Source: Tetracentron sinense
Taxonomy: Eukaryota; Streptophyta; Magnoliopsida; Trochodendrales; Trochodendraceae
Assembly (NCBI GenBank): GCA_015143295.1
Contig: CM026567.1
Span: 15,394,416-15,458,415 of the forward strand
Direction: 5' to 3'
DNA length: 64,000 nucleotides
Shown here: in pieces, positions 22,820 through 34,084 of the stretch
How positions within the stretch are numbered: the stretch's first letter is position 1
Layout of the letters: each line of letters opens with the position of its first letter
Made by a program: the position numbers and the translations under genes
Notes under the pieces: generated by a model
Database searches by the model: none
The model's input: only the letters and a program-made list of their open reading frames with translations
What the model was told of the DNA's origin: nothing

Positions 22820-23055
22820 GATATACCGATCGATCGATGGTTAATACCGAGCGATCGGTCACCTACCGATCGACCAGTGTTCTCGACCGAGCGATCGGTC
22901 AAAAACACCCTCTCTGGAAAAATTCCCCATACAAATTAGTTAACCAGTCGATAGGCACCGATCGACCGGTTGTGGACCGATCGATCGCTAATATGATCCG
23001 AGCGATCAGTTATGGACCGATCGATCGCTAATATGGACCGAGCGATCGGTGTTCT
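22820..23055. repeat. ACCGATCGATCGGT palindrome cluster in LTR-A
   Basis: About twelve variants of ACCGATCGATCGGT / ACCGAGCGATCGGT in 235 bp. The same cluster appears in LTR-B (30205-30435) and LTR-C (37548-37755). Confidence 0.88.
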
Positions 23056-23313
23056 GCAAATTCGACACTGAGTCCATTTTTCCACTACATCCACTACTTG
23101 GACTTATTCCTCTTCTATTCTAACATTTTCTAAACATAACTAGGACCTTTCTAAGGCTATGACATATTAATAAATATATTATTTAATTATTCTAGCATTT
23201 TAACAAAATTCTCAAAGCTTTCCAACTTTTCATTTCATGAAAATGGAGATTACAAAGGCATCATGCCTTGACACACATTCGAAGACATATGCAAAAAGTT
23301 CTGGGGTTCTACA

Positions 23314-23327
23314 TCCTCTCCCCCTTA
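23314..23327 (-). promoter_or_regulatory. Polypurine tract, unit A
   Basis: TCCTCTCCCCCTTA on the plus strand, i.e. a purine tract on the minus strand, touching LTR-A. Unit B has the same at 30696-30708, one C shorter. Confidence 0.8.
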
Positions 23328-23419
23328 TAAAAATTTTGTCCTTGAAATTTGGACGGTACTTGCATTACAAAACCAAAAAAAAATTACATGGCATAAACAA
23401 AAGCCTATTCAAACAACTC

Positions 23420-24629
23420 AGGGTACTTTGCTTTGACTTCAGCCTCGCGCTCCCATGTAGCCTCTTATTGAGCATGATGTTTCCATTGCACGGGAACCAA
23501 CGGGATAGTCTTGTTGCGAAGAACTTGATCTCTCTGATCCAATATTCGAACCGGCTTTTCAACCAAGGTGAGATCCTCTCGGATTTCCAACAGTTCCAAG
23601 TCTATGACATGTGAAGGGTCCGCAATGTACTTCCGAAGCATAAATACGTGGAAAACGTTGCGAACCGCAGCCATGTGAGGTGGAAGAGCTTTCTTGTAAG
23701 CAACTTCACCAACTCGTGTGGTAATCTCAAAAGGGCCGACGTATCGAGGACTGAGCTTACCATACAAAGACTCGATCCCCAACCTGGAACTCCAAGTCCC
23801 TGTGGCAAGTGTCAGCATAGCTCTTTTGACGATCTTGAGCGGCTTTCGACCAATCCCGGATGATGTTAACCTTGTTCACAGTTTGTTCAATCAACTCAGG
23901 ACCCAACACCTCTCTCTCTCCTACCTCATCCCAGTAGAGAGGAGACCTGCAGCTTCACCCATACAAGGCCTCAAATGGTGCCATTTGGATGCTTGCCTGG
24001 TAGCTATTATTATAGGCGAATTTGACCAAAGGCAAATGCTCTTCCGAGCTGCCCTTGAAATCCAACATACATGCCCAAAGCATGTCTTCGATGATTTGGT
24101 TTACTCTCTCGGTTTGTCCATCCGTTTGAGGATGAAAGGTAGTGCTGAAATCTAGTCGAGAACCCATAACATTCTAGAAACTCTTCCAGAACCTGGACGT
24201 GAATCTTGGATCTCGATTTGACACAATACTGACCAGCACCCCATGTAACTGTACCACTTCCTTGATATACAGTGCAACCAACTGACTAGAATTCAACGTA
24301 GTCCGGTAGGGTAAGAAATGCGCGAACTTTGTCAAACGGTCCACCACAACCCATATTGCATCCGAGTTTCTTGCCCTTTTTGGCAAGACAATAATGAAGT
24401 CCATGGAAATGTGCTCCCATTTCCACTCGGTAATAAGGAGAGACTGTAATAAACCCGCCCGTCTCAAGTGCTCTACCTTCACCTGTTGGCACACCAAAAA
24501 CCGGGATACATACTCTGCAACATCCCTCTTTATGTTCCGCCACCAAAAGTGTCCCTTGAGGTTCCAGTACATCTTTGTACCCTCAAGATGCACTGTGTGC
24601 TTCGAACGGTGGGCTTCATCCATAATTTC
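23420..24629 (-). pseudogene. Unit A integrase and chromodomain-like tail
   Basis: Minus strand. The H2C2 zinc finger ([16 protein letters not shown]...CLVCQQ-like region) starts near 24620 and the core follows with [11 protein letters not shown] (first Asp) and [12 protein letters not shown] (second Asp). An in-frame TAG at 24174-24176 stands before [24 protein letters not shown] (HPQTDGQ, Glu). The tail has KLSPRYVGPFEI, LPPHMAAVRNVFHVFMLRKY and a chromodomain-like C-terminus around 23480-23560 (VPVQWKHHAQ). About 40 bp present in unit B is missing near 23766. A further stop follows ALYG at about 23954. The enzyme is clearly inactive. Confidence 0.88.
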
Positions 24630-25214
24630 TCATCGAAGATCTGCATTAGCCAGCACACACAGTCTTCCCTTGAATGTAATAGCACCTCGGCTAGTGAGAG
24701 AGAAGTCCTCACTACCCTTGGAAAATTCCTTATCCCGGAAAGCCAACATGTCAGCATCCGTGGCTTGATACTCTTTGATCAGATCTATAATGTACTGCTG
24801 AACCGAGATATTTGCCAAAACAGGACTGCAGACGGAATCATTCATACTGATGTCCAGATTAGCCAAATCTTCCAATAGTTTCCATTCCCGCACTAACATG
24901 TGAACCAATAGACCCGGATGTCTCCTACTCAAAGCATCAGCTACTACGTTTGCTTTGCCCGGGTGGTATTGGATGGTGCATTCATAGTCTTTCAAAAATT
25001 TCATCCAATGCCGTTGCCGTAAATTTAGCTCTTTTTAGGAAAAGAGGTACTTGAGGCTCTTATGGTCCGTGAACACATAGAACTCTTCCCCGTACAGGTA
25101 ATGGCACCAAATCTTGAATGCAAACACGACCGTAGCAAGCTCTAAGTCGTGCGTGGGATAATTCTTTTCATGCTCCTTCAGTTGCCTTGATACATAGGCA
25201 ATGAATTTTTTGTG
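24630..25214 (-). pseudogene. Unit A RNase H and connection
   Basis: Minus strand. [13 protein letters not shown] and [14 protein letters not shown] (TDHKSL is the RNase H motif) are readable near 25030-25160. They are followed by [20 protein letters not shown] and [10 protein letters not shown] (the final Asp). Stops: TAG at 25215-25217, TAA near 25035 (unit B has Gln there) and TGA at 24630-24632. These are mostly C-to-T type changes relative to unit B. Confidence 0.88.
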
Positions 25215-26333
25215 CTACATGACGACACACCCAAGTCCAGCGTGCGAGGCATCACTGTACACCTTATAACCACCACAACCTGATGGCACTGTGAGGACAG
25301 GGGCCGTGGTAAGCCGCTTCTTCAGTTCCGTGAAATTGATCTCATACTTATCGCTCCATATAAAGTTTACTTTTTTCCTTGTCAAATAAGTGAGCGGTGC
25401 TGCAAGGCTGGAGAACCCCTCTACGAATCTCCTGTAATAGCCTGTCAATCTAAGGAAGCTGCGTATCTCTGTGACACTCTTGGGACTCGCCCAACTCATG
25501 ATTGCCTCTATTTTCTTCGGATCTACCAATATGCCTTCCGCAGAAACAACGTGGCCTAGGAATGCCACCTCTTCCAACCAAAATTCACACTTGCTTAGTT
25601 TGGCATACAACTTGTGCTCTCTTAGTATTTTCAAAGCAAGGCGAAGGTCTCACGTGTAATCTTCCCGTTTCTGGGAATATATCTGGATGTCATCGATAAA
25701 CACTATCACACATCGATCCAGGCATGGTCGGAACACCAGGTTCATCAGATCCATAAAAGCTGTCGGTGCATTCGTGAGACCAAAAGGCATCACTAAGAAC
25801 TCGTAATGCCCATACCGAGTCCGGAAAGCAGTTTTGGGAACACCTTCAGCCTTATTCTTCAACTGGTGATAACCTGATGGAAGATCAATCGTCGAGAAAA
25901 ATCTCGCTCCCTTTAATTGATCAAACAAGTCATCAATCCTAGGCAATCGATACCTATTATTTATAGTGACCTTGTTCAACAGCCGGTAATCGATGCACAT
26001 CCGCATCGAGCCATCCTTCTTCTTAACAAATAAAACCAGGTCACCCCACCGTGAGACACTTGGTCGAATGAAACCAAGGCCTTGCATCTCCTCCAACTAT
26101 GTCTTTAACTCCTTGAGTTCAATCGGGGCCATTCTATAAGGAGCCCGAAAGATGGGAGCTGTGCCTGGTGCAAGCTCGATCACAAACTCAATCTCCCTAT
26201 CTGGAGGTAACCCTGGCAACTCCTTTGGAAATACATCCAGGAATTCACTCACGATCGGGATAGTTGAAAAGCCCTTTGCCTCGAGGTTCACTAGGCTCAA
26301 CGCCGCAAAGCGGGCAATATCTTTACTCCTCAA
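25215..26333 (-). pseudogene. Unit A reverse transcriptase
   Basis: Minus strand. The sequence runs from [20 protein letters not shown] through [33 protein letters not shown] and [16 protein letters not shown], to the active site FIDD at 25689-25700. The thumb follows ([30 protein letters not shown]). Stops are TAG at 26097-26099 (Gln in unit B) and TGA at 25650-25652 (CGA in unit B). Ty3/Gypsy reverse transcriptases copy the genomic RNA in virus-like particles; this copy cannot make a full enzyme. Confidence 0.92.
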
Positions 26334-26674
26334 CCCTCAAAAATGGAATGGCTTCCCTTCCACCGGCCTGATGAGTACCATCTTTTCAAAACAAGCCACA
26401 TGCCCATGATGCACGGCTAACCATCCATCCCTAAGATGACGTCAAAGTCCTGGAAGATGAGCTGTCAATTCGTGTCTTCTAACCTGGACTGCACTACCTC
26501 TGAAGATACGATCCGTTACTACTGTCTTGCCGAGAGGAGTCAAAATGAATAACTCCGGTTCCAATTGACTAGGCTCCATAGAAAAGCCTTGGGAAAAACT
26601 CGGTGAGACGAATGAATGGGTAGACCCGGTATCGATCAACATTCTAGCCAAACATTCATTGACTAGCAAGGTTC
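26334..26674 (-). pseudogene. Unit A protease (downstream of the intron-like segment)
   Basis: Minus strand. Starts right after the acceptor-like AG at 26675, with LLVNECLARMLIDTGSTHSF; DTGS is the aspartic protease active site (about 26622-26633). FVSPSFSQGF follows. A short frameshift near 26430 (unit B reads on through VILGMD) breaks the link to the reverse transcriptase. Length and motif fit a Gypsy protease of about 100-110 residues. Confidence 0.85.
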
Positions 26675-26818
26675 CTGAAATTTAGCTAACTAAGTCAATC
26701 CATCCATCATCATCATATGTATAGAAATATGGATATATGTAACACGCCACATATGTACACAGAGAATAAGGCATAAAAAGATATTATCGCGGATGAATGA
26801 ATAACTTTAAATGCGTAC
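26675..26818 (-). other. Intron-like segment between zinc knuckle and protease, unit A
   Basis: 144 bp, minus strand. It has a GTACGC donor after CAAG (26819), a branch-like TTGAC about 27 bases before the end, and a TTTCAG acceptor at 26675-26680. It is AT-rich and contains stops in the coding frame. Removing it joins the two coding pieces at a glycine codon in frame, directly before the protease. Confidence 0.7.
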
Positions 26819-27329
26819 CTTGCACTACATCATCCGATGCAAGTGCATCACCCTCTGTCAAGGTGAATACTCGCCCCTGGTTCACCAGGCGAGGCAAAGG
26901 TGTAGATCGGGTAGGCTGGGAGGATGCCTGGTATGATCCTACTGGGCGTGCTGGGGGCCTAATCCCCAGAGACTGGCCTGGCAAATGCCGACTAGGACAA
27001 TCCCTGATCATAAGGCCCTGGTGACCACAGTGAAAACATCCACCCGATGCCCTTCGACAATCTCCTACCGGATGCCTTCGGCCGCAAGATGTGCAGACCT
27101 TATGTGTGTAGGTCGGAGGGGCCGGAGGTGGAGCATACCTCGCCGCCTGAGGCACAACTGGCTGTGGAGCTAGAAGAGCCTAAGGTCGTGGCGCCTGAGG
27201 TATGTACAGTCATGGTGCATAAGATGGCCTCATCGGTGGTGATGGCCACGTATACTAAGGGGGTGCTAGCCATGTGTACTAATAAGGGCCGATTCGAACC
27301 TGCCTCTTTAGAGGTGCTGAACTGTTAGA
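26819..27329 (-). pseudogene. Unit A nucleocapsid (zinc knuckle) region
   Basis: Minus strand. A proline-rich linker (PQAARYAPPPAPPTYTH) is followed by CTSCGRRHPVGDC and CFHCGHQGLMIRDC. The second has the CX2C...C spacing of a zinc knuckle, but Leu stands where His is expected. Then comes VFTLTEGDALASDDVVQ, a phrase typical of the gag-protease junction in Tekay-type elements, ending at the donor-like site. The linker nearer gag is broken by stops. Confidence 0.8.
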
Positions 27330-28082
27330 TTAGCCTCTCGCCAAATCCCTCTTTTTAGATACAACCTCTGAATTGGCCTTGATCAACAAGGCCTTGTCCA
27401 CTACTTCCGGATAAGTAGCGTGCCTGAAAGCTGATACTTTCTCCATAATGACGTCCTTGAGCCCTTGCTCAAACCTCCTCGCCTTCATTGTCTCAGTGGC
27501 AATCATATGAGTCGCGAAGCGTGATAGCGCCGAGAACTTGGCCTCATATTGAGCCACCGACATCGAACCTTGCTCAAGGTTGATGAATTCTCTCTCTTTC
27601 TTTTCCCGTGCTCCAACTGAGAAGTACTTCTTATAGAAGGTATCCTTGAACTTATCCCAAGTCCAGGGTTGACCTTGCATGGTCAAATCTCGGGTCCTCA
27701 AGGCAGACAACCACCAATGGTGTGCCTCACCCTCTAGCATGAAAACAGCCCATGCCACTTTCTCTTCCTCTGTAGGGGAGAGGACTGCAAATATCTTCTC
27801 CAACTGGAGGATCCAAGCCTCCGTTGCAAGAGGGTCCACACTCCCATGAAATGATGGAGGCTTTAGTCTCCGGAATGCCTCAACCCCAGCTGTGCGGTGT
27901 ACTGGAGCTGCAAGCGGTGGAGTAGGTGCCGCCGATGAAGGAATAGTCTGCCGAGCCACCAGTATGGCTAGTGTCTCAGCAATAGAGCCTAAGACCTAAG
28001 AGAGGTCCGTTTGCTCATCCTCATCTTGAGATGAAGAGGAAGCTCTAGTGTGTGGTCTGCGACCCCGTGTGCCCCGCCTCAT
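27330..28082 (-). pseudogene. Unit A gag (capsid)
   Basis: Minus strand, ATG at 28082 (MRRGTRGRR...). An in-frame TAG at 27996-27998 replaces the CAG read in unit B. After it the frame is open to 27330. It includes FRRLKPPSFHGSVDPLATEA, WAVFMLEGEAHHWW, WDKFKDTFYKKYF and EREFINLEQGSMSVAQYE, the standard order of the Retrotrans_gag domain. Gag forms the particle shell and binds RNA. Apart from the early stop it is the best preserved gag in the window. Confidence 0.9.
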
Positions 28083-28416
28083 GACTAAAGGACTGAGAAC
28101 AATAGCACCACACGAGTCTAACTTTGAACCACAATTTATTACAATTCCATTTCACAATAATCAAGTAGTATTGTTTGTATAATACTAATATACATCGCAT
28201 CATAACCATCGGTGTATACATAATAGATTTAGTGTTCTAGCGTTTCTAAAACCCATACTTAGTTGAAACAACCACTTAGACTAAGACTAAAGTTTAGTCT
28301 TGCACTTGGAACATAACTCGCTTCCGACTTACTTCCTTCCTAACTTGCTTCCCAACATATGCTCTTGTCAAGCTGTGGTACTAGATTCTAAGTGACCCTA
28401 AAAACCTAAAGTCTAA
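28083..28416 (-). other. Unit A leader between primer site and gag
   Basis: About 330 bp, AT-rich, no gene. The equivalent in unit B is 35495-35837. Confidence 0.6.
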
Positions 28417-28428
28417 GCTCTGATACCA
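28417..28428 (-). promoter_or_regulatory. Primer binding site, unit A
   Basis: GCTCTGATACCA on the plus strand, i.e. TGGTATCAGAGC on the element strand, four bases from LTR-B. Initiator tRNA-Met type. Confidence 0.92.
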
Positions 28429-28432
28429 CCTC

Positions 28433-30695
28433 TGTCGCGACCCAAAACCCACCCTAGGAGTTAGAGTGAATCATGGACGACTTGTCATGACCCACTTGAC
28501 ATGCTTGACAATCAACCTGCAAAATACATAGAGCATATACGTTAGAGGACACAATAGCGGAAGCAAAATCTAACATGGCACATCGAAAGTCTAACCAAAC
28601 CTCTATGTATATACATGTGATCCAAGTTTTGTACAAAAAGGGAAAACAAAAGAAGGTGCGGACATGCCCGCCAAAAGACATAAATATAAGCCTCTCAAGC
28701 TCACCCACAATCACTCAGAATCTACACCTAATAGTACTCATCTGCATGAAGCTCCTCCATAGGTTCCTCAACGTACTCCTCTTCCACCCATGGGCCAGGA
28801 GCACAGATGTCGAATGGAGTAGTCGCTCCCTCAATACCTGCCAACTTAAACGTACGGTTAAGCATGGAATACTCAGTGTGTACCAAATACTAACCAACAG
28901 CCATAGCATAATAATAGCAGAGTAAAGCAGGAAGCAGTTCATATAACTAACAGGAAAAGTAAACAATTTATAGTTCATGCTTATATCATATTGAAGTCGG
29001 AAATCACTTGAAAAAGTCATGTGCTTCACTTGACTTAAAATAATCTTTTCATGTTTAAAACTTGTCTTGTCCTGTTCTGTCTTGTTGATCTTGTCGAGTC
29101 ATACTTGTCTTGTGTTGCGTGTCATGCATGTCATGTCATGGGATCATGTTTTCTTCCTTGGAAATTAAACATGCTCATATAACTTTTGAGATGCACTTGA
29201 GAGGGAGGGGAGACCCCTCTTTCAATGAGATGCACTTGTGGGGGAAGGGAAACCCTTCTTTCAATGATATGCACTTGCGAGGGAGGGGAGACCCCACTTT
29301 CAATCTTGAAGGGAGGGAAGTGTAAACTCCCTCATGTGCAATGCTTGTTCTTGTCCTTGTCAAAAGCGAGGCAAAACATATCTTAAGATATGCCCTACCT
29401 CTAATTACCAACCCTTATTCTTGAAAAACGCCGGTAAACCATGTCATGCATGCCATGCTCGTGAAGTCGTTTACATGCTTTAATTTGGAATTAAATATGA
29501 CATTTGGGATTCAACAAAGTATAACATAACATTTATTTCAACAAGTAATTCTTCATGCCGTTGGAAAAAAGCAATTAAACACGCTATCATAAACCCTAGC
29601 AATTTCATACACTTTAAATCATAACTTTCTTGGTTTATAATTCATTTTCTTCACCTTGGCATTTCATCAAACATGTGGTGTGTACATTATTGGTTAAAGC
29701 CTAGACCATGCTTTTCTAGATGGGTTTATGTTCACAACATACATGTGTATTCATTATTGGTACAATACCCTTCCTATTTCGTTCGTCACAACACATCCAC
29801 ACGGCATCCATCGCCCAACATCTATTCTCTCACCACAATCCATCTTTTATTTCGTTGAGAATATGAACTAGGAGGGTAGCATATGGCACCGACCTTGAAA
29901 AGGCAAGGAAAACCCTCCAAAATGTGCGTGGAGTCACTGCCCTAGCTTGGAGAACGTGTCCCTCACTTGGTTGAAGTTGGATTTAAAGAATCTAAGCCTT
30001 GAGGTGAGATCTAGGGTTCTTGAACTCTTGATTTTTCTCAAGATGCAACCCAAGGTGAAAAACCCCTCTCTCCTCTCTCCCTTTCTCTCAATTTGTTGCC
30101 TTAGGGTGTATGAACCCCTAATGACTCGAGCAAACCCTTATAGGCAAGGGTGAAAAGCCCAAATGACAAAAAAACCCTTAATGAAATTTCTGCAAAACGC
30201 AATATACCGATTGATTGGTGGTTAATACCAAGCGATCGGTCACCTACCGATCGACCGGTGTTCTCAACCAAGCGATATGTCAATAACACCCTCTCTGGAA
30301 AAATTCCCCATACAAATTAGTTAACCAGTCGATAGCTACTGATCAATCGGTTGTGAACTGATCGATCGCTAATATGGACCGAACGATCAGTTATGGACCG
30401 ATCGATTGCTAATATGGACCGAGCTATCGGTGTTCTGCAAATTCGACATTGAGTCCATTTTTCCACTCCATCCACTACTTGGACTTATTCCTCTTCTATT
30501 CTAACATTTTCTAAACATAACTAGGACCTTTCTAAGGCTAGGACATATTAATAAATATTTTATTTAATTATTTATAGCATTCAAACAAAATTCTCAAAGG
30601 TTTCCAACTTTTCATTTCATGAAAATGGAGAATACAAAGACATCATGCCTTGACACACATTCCAAGACATATGCAAATAGTTCCGGGGTTCTACG
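28433..30695 (-). repeat. Chromovirus LTR-B (shared middle LTR)
   Basis: A 2263-bp LTR. It serves as 5' LTR for unit A and 3' LTR for unit B. It starts TGTCGCGACCC on the plus strand and ends TTCTACG, the final CA mutated to CG. It contains three GAGATGCACTTG-type tandem copies (29189-29302), the GATCG palindrome cluster (30205-30435) and TATAAGGG at 30135-30142 (minus). Confidence 0.92.
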
Positions 30696-32204
30696 TCCTC
30701 TCCCCTTATAAAAATTTCATCCTCGAAATTTGGACGATACTTGCATTACAAACCAAAACAAAATTACATGGCATAAACAAAAGTCCGGGTACTTTGCTTT
30801 GACTTCGGCCTCGTGCTCCCATGTAGCCTCTTCTCGAGCATGATGTCGGCATTGCACGAGAACCAACAGGATAGTCTTGTTGCGAAGGACTTGATCTCTC
30901 CGATCCAATATCCGAACCGGCTTTTCAACCAAGGTGAGATCCTCTCGGATTTCCAACGGTTCCAAGTCTATGACATGTGAAGGATCCGCAATGTACTTCC
31001 GAAGCATAAATACGTGGAAAATATTGTGAACCGCGGCCATATGAGGTGGAAGAGCTACCTTGTAAGCAACTTCACCAACTCGTGTGGTACTCTCAAAAGG
31101 GCCGACGTATCGAGGACTAAGCTTGCCTCTTTTGTCAAATCTCATAATCCCTTTTCTAGGAGATACTTTTACAAAGACTCGATCCCCAACTTGGAACTCC
31201 AAGTCCCTGTGGCGAGTGTTAGCATAGCTCTTTTGATGATCTTGAGCGGCTTTCAACCGATCCCAGATGATCTTAACCTTGTTCGCAGTTTGTTCAATCA
31301 ACTCAGGACCCAACACCTTTCTCTCTCCTACCTCATCCCAGTAGAGAGGAGACCTGCAGCTTTGCCTATACAAGGCCTCAAATGGTGCCATTTGGATGCT
31401 CACTTGGTAGCTATTATTATAGGCGAATTCGACCAAAGGCAAATGCTCTTCCTAGCTGCCCTTGAAATCCAACATACATGCCCAAAGCATGTCTTCGATG
31501 ATTTGGTTTACTCTCTCGGTTTGTCCATCCGTTTGAGGGTGAAAGGCGGTGCTAAAATCCAGTCGAGAACCCATAGCTTCCTAGAAACTCTTCCAGAACC
31601 TGGACGTAAATCTTAGATCCCGATCTAACACAATAGTGACTGGCACCCTATGTAACTGTACCACTTCCTTGATATACAGTGCAGCCAACTGACTAAAATT
31701 GAACGTAGTCCGGTAGGGTAAGAAATGCGCGGACTTTGTCAAACTGTCCACCACAACCCATATTGCATCCGAGTTTCTTGCCCTTTTTGGCAAGACAACA
31801 ATAAAGTCCATGGAGATGTGCTCCCATTTCCACTCGGGAATAGGGAGAGACTGTAATGGACCCACCCATCTCAAGTGCTTTTCCTTCACCTATTGGCACA
31901 CCAAGCACCGGGATACATACTCTACAACATCCCACTTTATATTCCACTACCAAAAGTGTCCCTTGAGGTTCTGGTACATCTTTGTACCCCCAGGATGCAC
32001 TGTGTACTTTGAACGGTGGGCTTCATCCATAATTTATCTCCAAAGATCTGCATTAGCCGACACACACAGTCATCCCTTGAATGTAATAGCACCTCGGCTA
32101 GTGAGAGAGAAGTCTTCACTACCCTTGGTAACTTCCTTGTCCCGGAAAGCCAACAAGTCAGCATCCGTGGCTTGATACTCTTTGATCAGATCTATAATGT
32201 ACGG
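30696..32204 (-). pseudogene. Unit B integrase and chromodomain-like tail
   Basis: Minus strand. [20 protein letters not shown] (first Asp) is followed by [16 protein letters not shown] and TAG at 31581-31583, the same codon as the stop in unit [19 protein letters not shown] follows, then another TAG before EEHLPLVEFAYNNSYQ at 31453-31455. The tail is a long open frame (30717-31442) with VGDRVFVKVSPRKGIMRFD, KLSPRYVGPFES, LPPHMAAVHNIFHVFMLRKY and a chromodomain-like end (REEATWEHEAEVKAKYP). The polypurine tract touches LTR-B. Confidence 0.9.
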
Positions 32205-32722
32205 TCAAATATTTGCCAAAACAGGACTGCGGACGGAATCATTCATACTGATGTCCAGATTAGCCAAATCTTCCAATAGGTTCCATTCCTGCACCAACAT
32301 GTGAGCCAACAGATCCGGAGGTCGCCTACTCAAAGCATCAACTACTACGTTTGCTTTACCCGTGTGGTATTGGATGGTGCATTCATAGTCTTTCAAAAAT
32401 TTCATCCAACGCCGTTGCCGTAAATTTAGCTCCTTTTGGAAAAAAAGATACTTGAGGCTTTTATGGTCCGTGAACACATAGAACTCTTCCTTGTAAAGGT
32501 AATGGCGCCAAATCTTGAGTGCAAACATGACCGCAGCAAGCTCTAAGTTGTGCGTGAGGTAATTCTTTTCATGCTGGTTCAATTACCTTGATGCATAGGC
32601 AATGACTTTCTTGTGCTGCATAAGGACACACCCAAGTCCAACATGCGAGACATCACTGTACACCTCATAACCACCACGTCCTGATGGCACTGTGAGGATG
32701 GGGGCCGTGGTAAGCTACTTCT
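32205..32722 (-). pseudogene. Unit B RNase H
   Basis: Minus strand. [50 protein letters not shown] and [10 protein letters not shown] are readable without the internal stops seen in unit A. One stop stands just before [11 protein letters not shown] at about 32583. A frame break separates it from the reverse transcriptase thumb. Confidence 0.88.
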
Positions 32723-33723
32723 TTAGTTCCATGAAACCGATCTTGCACTTATCGCTCTATACAAACTTTGCATTTTCCCTGTCAGATAAATGAGCGATGC
32801 TGCAAGACTGGAGAATCCCTCTACGAATCTCCTGTAATAGCCTGCCAACCCAAGGAAGCTGCGTGCCTCTGTAACACTCTTGGGCCTCGTCCAACTCCTG
32901 ACTGCCTCTATTTTCTTCAGATCTACCGATATGCCTTCCGCAAAAACAACGTGGCCTAGGAATGCCACATCTTCCAACCAAAATTCACACTTGCTTAGTT
33001 TGGCATACAGCTTGTGCTCTCTCAGCATTTCCAAAGCAAGGCGAAGGTCTCGCATGTGATCTTCCCGTGTCTGGGAATATATCAGGATGTCATCGACAAA
33101 CACTATCACGCATCGATCCAGGCATGGTCAAAACACCCAGTTCATCAGATCCACAAAAGTTTTCGGTGCATTCGTGAGACCAAAAGGCACACTAAGAACT
33201 CGTAGTGCCCATACCGAGTCCAGAAAGCAGTTTTAGGAACATCTTCAGCCTTAATCTTCAACTGGTGATAATCCGATCGAAGATCAATCTTCGAGAAAAA
33301 TATCACTCCCTTTAACTGATCGAACAAGTCATCAATCCTAGGCAATGGATACCTATTCTTTATAGTGACCTTGTTCAACTGCCGGTAATCGATGCACATC
33401 CGCATCGATCAATGCTTCTTCTTAACAAATAAAACCGGGGCACCCCACGGTGAGACACTTGGTCGAATGAAACCAAGGCCTTGCATCTCCTCCAATTGTG
33501 TCTTCAACTCCTTGAGTTCAATCGGGGCCATTCTATACGGAGCTCGGAAGATGGGAGCTGTGCCTGGTGTAAGCTCGATCACAAACTCAATCTCCCTGTC
33601 TGGAGGTACCCCTGGCAACTCCTCTGGAAATACATCCAGGAATTTACACACGATTGGGATAGTCGAAGATTCCTTTGCCTCGGGATTCACTAGGCTCAAC
33701 GCCGCAAAGCGCAAAGCGGGCAA
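32723..33723 (-). pseudogene. Unit B reverse transcriptase
   Basis: Minus strand. [50 protein letters not shown] and [20 protein letters not shown] lead to a 1-base deletion near 33185-33190. After it come the active site FVDD (33089-33100) and the thumb ([22 protein letters not shown]). A second frameshift stands near 33409 (KKKH then stop). The enzyme is inactive here. Confidence 0.9.
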
Positions 33724-34084
33724 TATTTTTAATCCTCAACCCCCGAAAATGGAATGGCTTCCCTTTCACCGGCCTGAAGAGTACCATCTTTTTAAAACCC
33801 ATGATGCATGGCTAACTAATCCATCCCTAAGATGACGTCGAAGTCCTGGAGTCCAAGGACGATAAGATCAGTTGCCAATTCGTGGCTTCCAACCTGGACT
33901 GCACTGCCTCTGAAGATGCGATCTGCTACTGCTGTCTTGCCGAGAGGAGTCGAAATGAATAACTCCGGTTTCAATTGACTAGGCTCCATAGAAAAGCCTT
34001 GGGAAAAACTCGGTGAGACGAATGAATGGGTAGACCCGGTGTCGATCAACACTCTAGCCAAACATTCATTGACTAGCAAGGTTC
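33724..34084 (-). pseudogene. Unit B protease
   Basis: Minus strand. LVNECLARVLIDTGSTHSF (DTGS active site), FVSPSFSQGF and VILGMD, then TAG at 33816-33818. It starts directly after the acceptor-equivalent position of the intron-like segment, as in unit A. Confidence 0.85.

Larger units (their letters stand above)
18570..23313 (-). repeat. Chromovirus LTR-A (3' LTR in element sense)
   Basis: TGTCACGACCC...GGGTTCTACA on the plus strand. It is 4744 bp long only because it contains a 2486-bp solo LTR plus a 5-bp duplication. It lacks about 60 bp present in LTR-B and LTR-C (after ACGCTATCATAA near 22218), with ATAA at both edges of the missing piece. It holds three ~41-bp GAGATGCACTTG...GGGGAGACC repeats at 19329-19431. 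Confidence 0.9.

Noticed and set aside
23237..33835. Long plus-strand frames opposite the chromovirus genes (for example 31014-31616)
   Set aside because: Antisense shadows of conserved pol coding on the minus strand.
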